Notes: generated from the letters alone by a model not told the origin. DNA of 45,455 nucleotides from Deltaproteobacteria bacterium (GCA_024280485.1 JAJRQB010000044.1:1-45455), one strand, 5' to 3'; shown: positions 1-8,833, counted from the stretch's first letter. A program made the numbers and translations.

Positions 1-100
1 ATATTTTATTAATAATCACCTTATTTACTTGGCTTGGCAGCGCTTTTTTGGCATACTCGCTCGGTTTTGCAAAAACAACGATTTATAAAGGGTTTAGCTT

Positions 101-1909
101 ATGTCGCAAGAAATTCGTAACATCGCAATTATCGCCCACGTCGACCACGGTAAGACCACTCTGGTGGATGCCATGCTGGTGCAATCGGGAGTTTATCGTG
201 AGAATCAGCAGATCACCGAGCGGGTGATGGACAGCAACGATCTTGAAAAAGAGCGCGGCATCACCATCCTGGCCAAGAACCTTTCGATCCAGCACGGTGG
301 ATTGAAGATCAATATTGTCGATACTCCCGGTCACGCCGATTTCGGTGGTGAGGTTGAGCGGGTCTTGAAAATGGTCGATTCGGTGCTGTTGTTGGTTGAT
401 GCTTTCGACGGGCCGATGCCACAGACCCGTTTCGTACTAAAAAAATCTCTTGAGTTGGGCCTCAAGCCGATCGTTGTCATCAATAAGATTGACCGCCCCG
501 GGGCTCGCCCTGAACCGGTCGTCGATATGGTTTTCGATCTCTTCTGTGAATTGAACGCCAACGAGGATCAGCTCGACTTTCCGATTGTCTACTCCAGCGC
601 CAAGCTGGGATTCGCCAAGGCGGAGTTGGCCGACGAATCAGACAACCTCGAGCCCTTGTTCGATATTATTCGCGACCGGGTTGACCCGCCGACCGGTGAT
701 CCTGCCGCGCCTTTTCAGCTGTTGGTGACCAACATCGATTATAATAAATTTATCGGCCGCACCGCGACCGGTAAAATTGTTAACGGAACTGTCAAATCAG
801 GTGAGACCGTGGCGCACATTGATCGCAACGGGATCATCAAAAATGGTCGGATCAGCAAGTTGCTCGGATACCAAGGGTTGCAGCAGATTGAGATTACCGA
901 GGCTTTTTCCGGGGATATCATCACGATTGCCGGTTTTGAAGAGCTGGGTATCGGTGAGACTCTGGCTTCGGCGGCATCGCCGGTGGCGCTCCCCTACGTG
1001 GCGATCGATCAGCCGACGTTGTCGATGAATTTTATGGTTAACAACTCTCCCTTTGCCGGTACTGAAGGCAAATGGATTACGTCGCGCAATATTAAAGACC
1101 GGCTTGCGAGGGAGCTGCGCACCAACGTTGCACTCAAGGTTGAAGATACCGAGAATACCGATACCTTCAAGGTCAGTGGTCGTGGTGAATTGCACCTGTC
1201 GATTCTGATCGAGAATATGCGTCGTGAAGGTTTTGAACTGGCGGTTTCTAAACCCCAGGTTATCTACCGCGAAATTGATGGTGTGCGCAGTGAGCCGATG
1301 GAGTATCTGACCATTGATGTCCCCGAGGAGTATCAGGGGACGGTAATCGAAAAACTCGGAACCCGTAAGGCCGAAATGGTTTCAATGGCTGCTATGGATG
1401 GGACAAACCGGCTCGAGTTCATTATCCCGGCTCGGGGTCTCATAGGCTATCGGACTGAATTCATGACCGACACCCGTGGAACCGGCGTTCTCAATCACGT
1501 TTTTCATGAGTATGGACCCTATAAAGGCGCAATCGAGGGGCGCAAGAGTGGCGTGTTGCTCGCAATGGATTCGGGTGAAACGGTTGCCTATTCGCTTTTC
1601 AACCTGCAGGATCGTGGGACTCTCTTTGTCGGGCCCGGAGTCAAGTTTTACGACGGGATGATTATCGGTCAACATGCCAAGGAGGGCGATCTGGTCGTCA
1701 ACTGCAGTCGGGGCAAGAAGCTGACCAATGTTCGTTCTTCGGGGACTGACGAGGCGGTACGTATCATTACGCCACGGGCGATGAGCCTGGAGCAGGCGCT
1801 CGAATTTATCAACGAGGATGAACTGGTTGAAATCACCCCGAAGTCGATCCGCATGCGTAAGCGCTACCTTGATGCCAATGAGCGCAAGAAAATGGAAAAA
1901 AAGAAGTAA
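101..1909 (+). CDS. typA: Ribosome-associated translational GTPase TypA/BipA
   Basis: A 602-aa protein of the EF-G-like GTPase family that binds 70S ribosomes and supports ribosome assembly and stress adaptation. The G motifs are all visible: G1 AHVDHGKT (residues 12-19), G2 RGITI (52-56), G3 DTPGH (74-78) and G4 NKID (128-131). The length and the C-terminal part, including the GLIGYRTEF stretch typical of BipA, match the full-length family (about 600 aa). The ATG is preceded by AAAGGG at 88-92, a good Shine-Dalgarno distance. It is monocistronic: a strong terminator follows within 35 nt. I see no convincing promoter in the 100 bases before it, so the promoter may lie outside the window. Confidence 0.97.
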   Translation: MSQEIRNIAIIAHVDHGKTTLVDAMLVQSGVYRENQQITERVMDSNDLEKERGITILAKNLSIQHGGLKINIVDTPGHADFGGEVERVLKMVDSVLLLVDAFDGPMPQTRFVLKKSLELGLKPIVVINKIDRPGARPEPVVDMVFDLFCELNANEDQLDFPIVYSSAKLGFAKAELADESDNLEPLFDIIRDRVDPPTGDPAAPFQLLVTNIDYNKFIGRTATGKIVNGTVKSGETVAHIDRNGIIKNGRISKLLGYQGLQQIEITEAFSGDIITIAGFEELGIGETLASAASPVALPYVAIDQPTLSMNFMVNNSPFAGTEGKWITSRNIKDRLARELRTNVALKVEDTENTDTFKVSGRGELHLSILIENMRREGFELAVSKPQVIYREIDGVRSEPMEYLTIDVPEEYQGTVIEKLGTRKAEMVSMAAMDGTNRLEFIIPARGLIGYRTEFMTDTRGTGVLNHVFHEYGPYKGAIEGRKSGVLLAMDSGETVAYSLFNLQDRGTLFVGPGVKFYDGMIIGQHAKEGDLVVNCSRGKKLTNVRSSGTDEAVRIITPRAMSLEQALEFINEDELVEITPKSIRMRKRYLDANERKKMEKKK

Positions 1910-1941
1910 GGTTTCTATCTTCAGATAAAAATGATTGTTTT

Positions 1942-1971
1942 AAGGCCGGACATATATTGTCCGGCCTTTTT
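1942..1971 (+). terminator. Rho-independent terminator after typA
   Basis: A perfect 11-bp stem, AAGGCCGGACA (1942-1952) with TGTCCGGCCTT (1958-1968), closes a 5-nt loop and runs into a T tract. It ends the typA transcript. Confidence 0.92.
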
Positions 1972-2008
1972 CTTTGGTACACTAGGCATTGCTTAGCATA
2001 TTTTCTCT

Positions 2009-2013
2009 GGAGG
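2009..2013 (+). promoter_or_regulatory. Shine-Dalgarno that sets the GTG start of the GHMP-kinase-like gene
   Basis: GGAGG, part of a longer match GGAGGTGAT (2009-2017), sits 5 nt before GTG at 2019. The longest ORF opens at a TTG at 1989 upstream of this site, which would place the site inside the coding region. Confidence 0.75.
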
Positions 2014-2018
2014 TGATC

Positions 2019-3287
2019 GTGGCAAAAGGATGTCATTTGTGGTCTGCGCGGGGTGAGCTGTGTACGCCAAAGCGCAATGGCCTCGAAGTGCGTGAAATGT
2101 TAGCGGCGGCGATAATTAAGCCGGAGGTTCACCTTTTCCCACGTTCTGATGGCCCTGGCTCGTCTCAGGATCTTCCGCAGTTTGCGGCGATGGGGCATCG
2201 TTTACCAATTTCTTTGGTCGATGTCGATGACCCTTGTTGGACTTGGTCAAGAGGCTGTCTACGAACTCCAGGAGCCTGTATCGACGGGGAGCCTATTGTG
2301 TTCCGTGCGTTGCCCAGTGAAGATCCATTAGCCACAGAATATTACGCGCCCGATTTTCATCAAGCGCCTCTCCAGCAACGGCATCTGGTTTCTGGGCGCA
2401 GTGAGTATTTTGTGAATAACATCTTGCTGCAATTTGGATTAAGCGGTGTGCGGATTGAAGCTGATCCGATGCCAGCACTCTATCGGGGGACTGGTTTAGG
2501 CGGCTCGAACCTCGCGCACCTTGCTGCGATGTTGCTTGGTTCTGCACTTTCGGGACTTGATCTTTCCCAGGGTCAGCTCTTCGTCACTGCGACCCAACTT
2601 GAAAACCAATTTGGTGTTCATGAAAATGATCTGGGTGAAATTAGTTATGGTGTCAGCCTTACTGGTGGTCAGGAGGCCTTAGCCGCCTTGCAAGGAGGCT
2701 TTTACGATAACGTTCATCTTCCCTGGTTTAATGGTCCTTTCTCCGTGGCGAGTCGTCCGCTTCTGGATGTTAAAGATTATCCCGCTGCGCAACAGCATAT
2801 GCTTCTGGTCAATGTCGGCCGCAGGCGTGAGTCTGGGGTGACAAGTTCCGGAATTAACAATATCTGGATGTCGCGCTGGCGAGATTCAGACGGAGCAGCA
2901 GTCCATGCTGAAAAACCACTGCTCGCTTATCGTGCTGCCGAGGCATTACGTCAGCAAGATTGGAGACTTTACGCACACTTGGTTGCTGATTATCGTCGTT
3001 TGCGGGCACTCTTATGTAAGGACTATCTGGGTGGGCAAGAAGAGCTTGCTGAGTGCTGTCATGATTCAGGTGCCGAGTATTTCCCCCTCGGTGCCGGTAC
3101 GGGAACCTGCCTGGTTGTCGCTGAAAATCCGCGGGCTATTGCTGAATTAAACGAGCATTTTACTCAAACATCAGATTTGGCGTCAGGCCGGATGGCTATG
3201 CCCTTTAAAATTCGTGAAAAAGGGGTCGGGTTTTATGGTTTTACCGAGAATGGTTTGATACTGCCGTTGCCGCCAGAGAGTTTTTAA
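2019..3287 (+). CDS. GHMP-kinase-like protein, substrate unknown
   Basis: A 422-aa protein with hallmarks of the GHMP small-molecule kinase fold (galacto-, homoserine-, mevalonate, heptose kinases). A glycine-rich ATP loop RGTGLGGSN is at about residues 156-164 followed by a helix, resembling the GLGSS motif, and a GAGTGTC segment at about 358-364 resembles the C-terminal GHMP motif. The N-terminal substrate motif is not clear to me, so no substrate is proposed. GTG at 2019 is chosen over TTG at 1989 because of a strong Shine-Dalgarno. The gene stands alone between the typA terminator and a convergent regulator gene, so context gives no pathway. A sugar kinase related to the fucose/heptose group is the best guess, made by resemblance only. 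Confidence 0.6.
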   Translation: MAKGCHLWSARGELCTPKRNGLEVREMLAAAIIKPEVHLFPRSDGPGSSQDLPQFAAMGHRLPISLVDVDDPCWTWSRGCLRTPGACIDGEPIVFRALPSEDPLATEYYAPDFHQAPLQQRHLVSGRSEYFVNNILLQFGLSGVRIEADPMPALYRGTGLGGSNLAHLAAMLLGSALSGLDLSQGQLFVTATQLENQFGVHENDLGEISYGVSLTGGQEALAALQGGFYDNVHLPWFNGPFSVASRPLLDVKDYPAAQQHMLLVNVGRRRESGVTSSGINNIWMSRWRDSDGAAVHAEKPLLAYRAAEALRQQDWRLYAHLVADYRRLRALLCKDYLGGQEELAECCHDSGAEYFPLGAGTGTCLVVAENPRAIAELNEHFTQTSDLASGRMAMPFKIREKGVGFYGFTENGLILPLPPESF

Positions 3288-3293
3288 GCCTTG

Positions 3294-4667
3294 TCAGAGT
3301 CCAAGCCGTTTCATTTTTTCGACCAGAGTCGTGCGGTTTATTCCAAGCAATTCTGCAGCCCGCGCCTTAACCCCGGTTGATCTGGACATGGCCAGGCCGA
3401 TCATTTGACGTTCGATGTCTGCGATTACTGCCGGCATATCAGCTCCACCTTCGGGCAGTTGCGATGAGATCAGTGGTTGGATATTTTTTGATTCGACAAT
3501 GTTTGGAGGCAGGTCTTCCGGTTCGATATTCTCATTGTCAGCCAGCGCGACAGTCCTTTCAATGACGTTCTCCAGCTCGCGCACGTTTCCCGGCCAATGA
3601 TAGGATTCGAGCGCCTGCAACGATTCCTTGCTGATATGCATCAGTGGACGATTCATCTCAGTGCAGATCTTTTCAAGGAAATGTCGCGCCAAGAGAGGGA
3701 TGTCCCCACGACGCTCATTGAGACTCGGCAGGTTGATCGGAATAACATTGAGTCGATAGTAGAGGTCTTCACGGAAAGTCCCATTGTTGATCGCCTTGGT
3801 GATGTCAGCGTTTGTCGCCGATATCAACCTGATATTCATTCGGATTTTACTCGTCGAACCAACCCTTTCGAATTCATACTCCTGGAGAACTCTGAGAAAT
3901 TTCATCTGGAGTTGCAGCGGCATGTTGCCAATCTCATCAAGAAAAATTGTACCACCGTTAGCTACTTCGAACTTGCCAGGCTTGTCGGCAATGGCGCTGG
4001 TAAATGCACCTTTGACGTGGCCGAAGAGTTCAGATTCAAGCAGATCTGCGGGGATTGCCCCGCAATTAATAGCAACGAAAGGTTTATCGCGCCGATGACT
4101 GTTGTAGTGGATCGCCTTGGCGACCAACTCTTTACCCGTTCCTGACGCACCGAGAACCAGAATCGTCGAATCTGTCGCCGCGACCTTCTCCATACGGGAA
4201 AAAACTTTTTGCATTGAAAAGCTACTACCGATGATGTTGTCGAACCGATAACGACCATGGAGTTGTTGCCTTAAATATTGGTTCTCGGCGAGAAGCTGAC
4301 TTTTTTCCAGGGCTTTAGCGACTTGTAACTTCAACTTTTCGAAATTGAAAGGCTTCGTCACATAGTCGAAAGCTCCCTCTTTCATTGCCTCGACGGCAGT
4401 TTCGGCAGAGGCGTTGCCGGTGATCAGGATGAAGCAGGTTCGGGGAGAGATCTCTTTGACCTTCTTGAGAATGTCGATCCCGCTGATGCCGGGCAGGAAC
4501 AGGTCACTAATGATTAGATCAAAGTATTGATTTTGAAGAAGACCGAGAGCGGCTTCACCGCTATGAGTTGAGGTGACCGCGTAGCCGACCTGACCGAGCA
4601 AGGTGGAAAGCGCAAGACAACTCTCTTTTTCGTCGTCGATCAGGAGTATTTGTGCGGTGTGGGGCAT
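3294..4667 (-). CDS. Sigma-54-dependent response regulator, NtrC family
   Basis: A 457-aa three-domain activator. The N-terminal receiver has the DDE acidic pocket (residues 11-13) and phospho-acceptor D55. The AAA+ domain carries Walker A GASGTGKE (173-180), the sigma-54 contact loop GAFTSA (220-225) and Walker B around IFLDEIG (241-247). A Fis-type helix-turn-helix (LLGINRTTLVEKMKRLGL) closes the protein. The loop reads GAFTSA rather than the usual GAFTGA. The start is ATG 4667, with GGAGG at 4673-4677; the longer ORF beginning at 4685 would swallow that site. No sensor kinase gene is adjacent, so its partner is elsewhere. It is divergent from the metalloprotease gene, which it could regulate (inference). 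Confidence 0.93.
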   Translation of the reverse strand: MPHTAQILLIDDEKESCLALSTLLGQVGYAVTSTHSGEAALGLLQNQYFDLIISDLFLPGISGIDILKKVKEISPRTCFILITGNASAETAVEAMKEGAFDYVTKPFNFEKLKLQVAKALEKSQLLAENQYLRQQLHGRYRFDNIIGSSFSMQKVFSRMEKVAATDSTILVLGASGTGKELVAKAIHYNSHRRDKPFVAINCGAIPADLLESELFGHVKGAFTSAIADKPGKFEVANGGTIFLDEIGNMPLQLQMKFLRVLQEYEFERVGSTSKIRMNIRLISATNADITKAINNGTFREDLYYRLNVIPINLPSLNERRGDIPLLARHFLEKICTEMNRPLMHISKESLQALESYHWPGNVRELENVIERTVALADNENIEPEDLPPNIVESKNIQPLISSQLPEGGADMPAVIADIERQMIGLAMSRSTGVKARAAELLGINRTTLVEKMKRLGL

Positions 4668-4672
4668 TGCTT

Positions 4673-4677
4673 CCTCC
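4673..4677 (-). promoter_or_regulatory. Shine-Dalgarno that sets the NtrC-type regulator start
   Basis: GGAGG on the minus strand, 5 nt before ATG 4667. It lies within the first codons of the longer reading frame that opens at 4685, which argues for the shorter protein. Confidence 0.7.
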
Positions 4678-4751
4678 GGCGTCATATGATTGACGGCAGG
4701 TTAACATGCAGCTTACATGAAATCAATAGTGTGTATTGTCTAATTAGCGGT

Positions 4752-4768
4752 TGGGTAGATTGCTTGCT
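4752..4768 (+). promoter_or_regulatory. Candidate sigma-54 (-24/-12) promoter of the metalloprotease gene
   Basis: The segment TTGGGTAGATTGCTTGCT has GG (4754-4755) and GC (4766-4767) separated by exactly 10 nt, with TTGC at -12. Three -24 box bases depart from consensus TGGCAC. The predicted start of transcription is near 4779, 66 nt before the ATG. A competing sigma-70 reading exists: TTGCTC with 17 nt to TATTTT, overlapping the same place. Confidence 0.28.
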
Positions 4769-4844
4769 CCTGATGGATAAAAATGATATTTTTTTATGAT
4801 GATTAAACTGATGCATAAATGATGATAATTTTGGAGCAAATGAA

Positions 4845-5459
4845 ATGTTAGGATCTATCTCTCCGCAGATTAATATGTCCCCTTCAACACGCCAATATGT
4901 GGATGAGCAGCAAGTATCGCCTGGCAACGAATCCGCCCAGGTGCCCAGCCGCAACAGAACGACTGTAATTGACCATGGAAATATTTTCAGTGCTAAAGCA
5001 GACTCTGTGCAGATCAGAGTAGAAACACGTGAAATTGCTAAGCTAACAATCCGTGACCGCGAAGTTAGAGCTCACGAAGCAGCTCATGCTGCAGTCGGAG
5101 GCCAATATGCGGGTTCGCCATCGTTGACCTACAAGAAAGGGCCAAACGGACGCTCCTATGCCACCAGTGGAGAGGTCTCTATTAGCCTCTCCGCAGTGAG
5201 CGGCGACCCGGCGGCGACCCTGCAGAAGGCTGAAATTATTCGATCGGCGGCACTTGCTCCTGCTCAGCCTTCGGCCCAGGATATGCGCGTCGCATCAAAG
5301 GCCGCAGTTATGGCGGCTCAGGCCCGGTCTGATTTGGCGGCAGAGGTGAGTGGTGAGACTGGCGAACTTTCTGATATGGATGCAGGTGCCCCGGCAGAAC
5401 CAACCTCTGAAGCGATTCCCCATAACAATAGAGCGGTAGGACTGAACCTCGTCACCTGA
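4845..5459 (+). CDS. Putative SprA-family zinc metalloprotease
   Basis: A 204-aa protein with the zinc-protease signature HEAAH (HExxH, residues 77-81) inside the stretch REVRAHEAAHAAVGG, and the following Tyr/Gly-rich segment with GPNGRSYATSGEVSI typical of the SprA-related family (Pfam PF12118). The glutamate of TSGEVSI (about residue 110) is a reasonable third zinc ligand (inference). No signal peptide or membrane segment is evident; residues 1-60 are Ser/Pro/Gln-rich and probably disordered, and the C-terminal 40 residues are acidic and Ala-rich. Shine-Dalgarno GGAG (4833-4836) supports the ATG. The next gene starts 11 nt downstream, so the two are probably co-transcribed. The substrate is unknown. 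Confidence 0.82.
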   Translation: MLGSISPQINMSPSTRQYVDEQQVSPGNESAQVPSRNRTTVIDHGNIFSAKADSVQIRVETREIAKLTIRDREVRAHEAAHAAVGGQYAGSPSLTYKKGPNGRSYATSGEVSISLSAVSGDPAATLQKAEIIRSAALAPAQPSAQDMRVASKAAVMAAQARSDLAAEVSGETGELSDMDAGAPAEPTSEAIPHNNRAVGLNLVT

Positions 5460-5470
5460 TAGGAACCTCC

Positions 5471-6844
5471 ATGGCTCAATCGTCTGAAAGTCGTATTCTT
5501 AAACTGAAGAATAGTTGGCACCGGCTGCTTTGGGAGCAGGATCCACGTCGGCTCAATCTTGTCCAAGCATTTCTTTTACGTCAGTTACAAACTGTAGTTC
5601 TGGTCATTCACGATTTCAGGCAGGATCGCTGTATGCTACGCGCATCTGCATTGACCTATTCTTCCTTGCTTGCCATCGTGCCGATGCTGGCCCTCACCTT
5701 TGCTCTTCTTAAGGCCTTCGGAGTTCAGAACTCTTTAGAACCCTTAATTCTTGAGAAATTAAATGTTGGCTCTCAAGAAGTTGTTTCGTCGATTCTTTCC
5801 TATGTCAACAATACTCAAGTCGGCAAGCTTGGGGTGTTCGGGTTGCTTTTTTTGCTGGTAGCGGTGATTTCGTTGCTGTCAAATATCGAGGACAGCTTTA
5901 ATCACGTTTGGGGCGTTAAGGGGATGCGGCCACTGATTCGGCGTTTTTCCGATTATCTTTCTGTCTTGATGGTTGGACCAGTGCTGATGATTTCAGCGAT
6001 GTCGATGACCTCATCTTTGACCAGCAATCAGTTGGTCCAGCGCTTGATCGATATGGAGGTCGTCGGCAGCCTGATACTGACCCTTTTCAAGATGGGTCCA
6101 TACCTGCTGATGTGGATCGCCTTTGCGGTACTTTATGTCTTTATGTCAAACACGCGAGTCGAGTGGTCAGCAGCTATTGCTGGGGGGATTCTTGGCGGCA
6201 CGCTCTGGCAGGTGGCTCAGTGGAGTTACGTCAATTTTCAGGTTGGAGTGGCTAAGTACAATGCTATTTATGGAACAATGGCGGCGCTGCCGATCTTTAT
6301 GATCTGGGTCTATATCTCGTGGAATATTGTGTTGTTCGGTCTTGAATTTACATATGCTCGGCAGAATCTCCAGACCGGTGGCCGGGATCTCCATGGTTAT
6401 GAAGTGAGTCGAAACAGTTACGAACGTGTCGCATTGATTCTTCTTGTTGCATTGGCCAGTCGTTTTTATCGAGCGCAAAAACCGCTGGGGAAGGAACGTC
6501 TGGCGTTACAGTTGGGAGTTCCGCCGCGTCTTTGTGAACACATTCTTGTCGAATTGGTCGGTCTTGGTTATGTCAGCGAGATTTGTGTGCGCAACACGAA
6601 TATCAAGCGTTATCAGTTGGGGCGTGCCGCAGATTCGATGAGTATTGTTGAAATTCTGGATGGTCTTCGCAGTCAGGGGGAAGAAGTCCTTCATTTAAGT
6701 GATATGCAAGAAGTTACAGTTGCCAGTGAAGCTTTAGCTCACTTCTCCAGCATTGAACATGCAGATTTGCGTGAAATGAGTTTGAAATCTCTGGTCGATC
6801 AGTGTTCACTTCCCGCAGTGGATACTGAGGGTGTTGATGCCTGA
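5471..6844 (+). CDS. YihY/BrkB-family inner-membrane protein with C-terminal winged-helix region
   Basis: A 457-aa integral membrane protein. About six hydrophobic segments lie between residues 50 and 290, with family-typical stretches around LTYSSLLAIVPMLAL and VWGVKG. The family was once called RNase BN, an assignment that does not hold for YihY proteins. Residues from about 300 onward are soluble and contain a segment (LALQLGVPPRLCEHILVEL) resembling a winged helix, present in the longer members of the family; the shortest members (about 290 aa) lack it. AGGA at 5461-5464 precedes the ATG. Its last 46 bases overlap the 3' end of the convergent lpxH gene. Transport substrate is unknown. Confidence 0.9.
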   Translation: MAQSSESRILKLKNSWHRLLWEQDPRRLNLVQAFLLRQLQTVVLVIHDFRQDRCMLRASALTYSSLLAIVPMLALTFALLKAFGVQNSLEPLILEKLNVGSQEVVSSILSYVNNTQVGKLGVFGLLFLLVAVISLLSNIEDSFNHVWGVKGMRPLIRRFSDYLSVLMVGPVLMISAMSMTSSLTSNQLVQRLIDMEVVGSLILTLFKMGPYLLMWIAFAVLYVFMSNTRVEWSAAIAGGILGGTLWQVAQWSYVNFQVGVAKYNAIYGTMAALPIFMIWVYISWNIVLFGLEFTYARQNLQTGGRDLHGYEVSRNSYERVALILLVALASRFYRAQKPLGKERLALQLGVPPRLCEHILVELVGLGYVSEICVRNTNIKRYQLGRAADSMSIVEILDGLRSQGEEVLHLSDMQEVTVASEALAHFSSIEHADLREMSLKSLVDQCSLPAVDTEGVDA

Positions 6845-7542
6845 AAGGTTTTTAACTCATAAATCTCATTGACCATCTCCAGATAAGAAAATTGATGAAT
6901 CCAATCTCCCAGGACAATGACTTGTCCCTCTTCGATGACTGTCTGTAGTGGGTAGTGGAAATGTCCACAGATAAAGGTTTCTGTCCCTAGGGCCAGAGAT
7001 TTTTTAGCATAGGGAATGACCAGTGAGGAAGGGTCGTGTTGTTGATGTTTCTTCTTGCGACTGAGATCGCAGAGGTAATTGCCGAATCTCCAGGTTAAGT
7101 CTGGAGGAATGATTCTCGATAAAAATTTCAAAAAACCACTTCGCCAGAAAGCGCGTAGCAGCAGGTAGTTTTTAGCCTGTGTGTTGGCAAGGTCTCCATG
7201 GCAGATAAAAATTTTCTGATTGCCCAATGTGACAACTTTCTGATCAGGAACGACTGTACATTTCAAGGTGTCGGTAAAGAATGCACCCAGATTAAAATCG
7301 TGATTACCTTCTACGTAAAAGAGCTGACAGCCGTTGTTTGAAAGTTCTTGCAACCGAGCAAGTAGCGGGAGGTGCTCGGAGAAGACGACAGAACGGTATC
7401 CGATCCAAAATTCGAAAATATCCCCTAGCAGAAACAGCGCATCAAGGTTACCCTGCTGCTGTTCAAGAAAATTGAGAAGATTTTTGTAATTCTGGTCTTG
7501 TGGGTGGCGCAGGTGCGCATCTGCAATAAAGATAGCTCTCAT
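6799..7542 (-). CDS. lpxH: UDP-2,3-diacylglucosamine pyrophosphatase LpxH (calcineurin-like)
   Basis: A 247-aa metallophosphoesterase that hydrolyses UDP-2,3-diacylglucosamine to lipid X in lipid A synthesis, acting at the inner membrane. Metal-binding motifs are in order: DAH (residues 8-10), GDIFEFW (40-46, the LpxH form GDxFExW), GNHD (79-82), CHGD, and GHFH near the C-terminus. ATG 7542 is preferred to TTG 7551 because the catalytic D8 follows directly and a consensus promoter ends just before it. There is no Shine-Dalgarno; the message appears leaderless. The 3' end overlaps the convergent yihY-family gene by 46 bp. A related calcineurin-like phosphatase cannot be fully excluded. Confidence 0.88.
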   Translation of the reverse strand: MRAIFIADAHLRHPQDQNYKNLLNFLEQQQGNLDALFLLGDIFEFWIGYRSVVFSEHLPLLARLQELSNNGCQLFYVEGNHDFNLGAFFTDTLKCTVVPDQKVVTLGNQKIFICHGDLANTQAKNYLLLRAFWRSGFLKFLSRIIPPDLTWRFGNYLCDLSRKKKHQQHDPSSLVIPYAKKSLALGTETFICGHFHYPLQTVIEEGQVIVLGDWIHQFSYLEMVNEIYELKTFQASTPSVSTAGSEH

Positions 7543-7550
7543 GACCGCCA

Positions 7551-7579
7551 ACTATAATGAGGCGATCTGGGTCTGTCAA
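7551..7579 (-). promoter_or_regulatory. Sigma-70 promoter of lpxH, predicted leaderless
   Basis: On the minus strand TTGACA (7579-7574) is followed by exactly 17 nt and TATAGT (7556-7551). The expected transcription start is near 7544, only about 2 nt before the lpxH ATG at 7542. The -35 box is a perfect consensus and the -10 box matches at five of six positions. Confidence 0.7.
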
Positions 7580-7619
7580 TCGATGTGGAATTGTTCAAGT
7601 TTTTCTTGAGGAGACGATT

Positions 7620-8021
7620 ATGAAATATCCCATGATTCATATCTGTTACCGAGTCCTTGATCTGCAGGCATCGGAGGAGTTTTACCGCAATGCCTTCGGT
7701 TTTGAAATCGGTCGCAAAAAGGATTTTCCTGATGGAGGGTTTACCCTCAGCTATCTGGTCTGCCCCGGCCTGCCGTTTGAGCTCGAATTGACCTATAATT
7801 ATGACCAGAAAGATCCCTATGTCGTCGGTAACGGTTATTCTCATCTGGCAGTTGGTGTCGAAGACCTTGAAGCCTCCCATCAACGCCACACGGAACTTGG
7901 TTTAAATCCAACCGTACTAAAGGGACTGACCGCAGGCAAGACCAAATTTTATTTCCTGACCGACCCTGATGGTTTCAGGGTCGAGATTGTACGCCGCACT
8001 GCGGCCGAATTGGAGAACTGA
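7620..8021 (+). CDS. gloA: Lactoylglutathione lyase-like VOC-family protein (glyoxalase I type)
   Basis: A 133-aa single vicinal-oxygen-chelate protein. The four metal ligands of glyoxalase I fall at the expected spacing: H7, E56 (in FELELTYN), H75 (in GYSHLAVGV) and E122 (in FRVEIV), matching the H5/E56/H74/E122 pattern of the E. coli enzyme. It would convert the methylglyoxal-thiol adduct to the lactoyl thioester; which thiol the host uses is not visible. The longest ORF opens at 7557, but ATG 7620 has GAGGAG at 7608-7613 and gives the standard N-terminus. It precedes the TPR gene by 2 nt, so the two are co-transcribed. Confidence 0.85.
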   Translation: MKYPMIHICYRVLDLQASEEFYRNAFGFEIGRKKDFPDGGFTLSYLVCPGLPFELELTYNYDQKDPYVVGNGYSHLAVGVEDLEASHQRHTELGLNPTVLKGLTAGKTKFYFLTDPDGFRVEIVRRTAAELEN

Positions 8022-8023
8022 CA

Positions 8024-8803
8024 ATGGATCGTTTGAATGAATTACTCGCTAAAGGTCGTCGACTGATCGAAGAGGGTGAGTATAAGCAAGCCCTGCCTTT
8101 GCTACGTGAGGCTGAAACTTTGTGTGATGACAGTGTTGAACTCTGTCTGCTCCTTGGAGAGGCTTTGGTCGAAGAGGATCAATCACAGGGTGCGTTGAAA
8201 TGCCTGCGCAGGGCGCACAAAAAAGATGCAGAAAATATTGAGCTACTCTATGCCTTGGGGGATCTGCTGCTTGAAAGTGCCGAGAACGAGGAAGCGCTTG
8301 AGTGTTATCGGCAGATCGTTGCGCTCGATCCTGCTGAAGATGACGCCTGGGTCAGCCAGGCCCTGGTCTATGTGTCACTCGAACAGCCACAATTGGCTGA
8401 AAAAGCGTGTCGGAGCGCGCTTAAGGTGAACCCTGAGTCTACCTTTGCCTTGAATGCCCTCGGCGATGTCTGTGATGCGCTTGGTCAGGAGAATGAGGCT
8501 TTGGCTTGTTACCGAAAAGTTCTTGAGCTTGACCCGGAAGATGCTCAGGCTCACCTGAATCTGGGCGAGTACTACTATGATTCTGGTGATTTGCCACATG
8601 CAGAAAAGCATTGTCAGCAAGCGATCGAGTTCGATCCCGGTTTGACCTTTGCCTGTCTGACTTTAGGAAATATCTGTATGGATCTTGATCGTAACGATGA
8701 TGCGATGATTTGGTTCCAGCAATTTCTTACTCTTGAGACTGACCCTGCCGCTAAACAGCTCAGGGATGAAGTCGCCGCGGTTATCGCAGGACTTAAGTCC
8801 TGA
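8024..8803 (+). CDS. Tetratricopeptide-repeat protein
   Basis: A 259-aa soluble protein made almost wholly of TPR units. Repeats with the A-x-x-x-Y/L ... A-x-x-x-P pattern run from about residue 18 to 250 (for example ALECYRQIVALDPAEDDAW and ALACYRKVLELDPEDAQAH), giving about seven repeats. No signal peptide or enzyme domain is seen, so it is probably a cytoplasmic interaction scaffold with unknown partners. GGAGAA just before the gloA stop serves as ribosome-binding site, and the ATG follows that stop by 2 nt. Confidence 0.9.
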   Translation: MDRLNELLAKGRRLIEEGEYKQALPLLREAETLCDDSVELCLLLGEALVEEDQSQGALKCLRRAHKKDAENIELLYALGDLLLESAENEEALECYRQIVALDPAEDDAWVSQALVYVSLEQPQLAEKACRSALKVNPESTFALNALGDVCDALGQENEALACYRKVLELDPEDAQAHLNLGEYYYDSGDLPHAEKHCQQAIEFDPGLTFACLTLGNICMDLDRNDDAMIWFQQFLTLETDPAAKQLRDEVAAVIAGLKS

Positions 8804-8833
8804 TCAGAGGCGTTTACACTTCTATCGGAGAAT

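Noticed and set aside
1-100. A promoter before typA
   Set aside because: TTGGCA at 34-39 has only 14 nt to TACTCG; no pair of boxes has acceptable spacing.
3597-4145. A 182-aa plus-strand ORF
   Set aside because: It is antisense to the AAA+ part of the NtrC-type regulator.
4682-4954. A 90-aa minus-strand ORF
   Set aside because: It crosses the divergent promoter region and the metalloprotease start and has no family resemblance.
5471-6844. Ribonuclease BN function for the YihY-family protein
   Set aside because: The family was given this name in error; the protein is a membrane protein without nuclease motifs.
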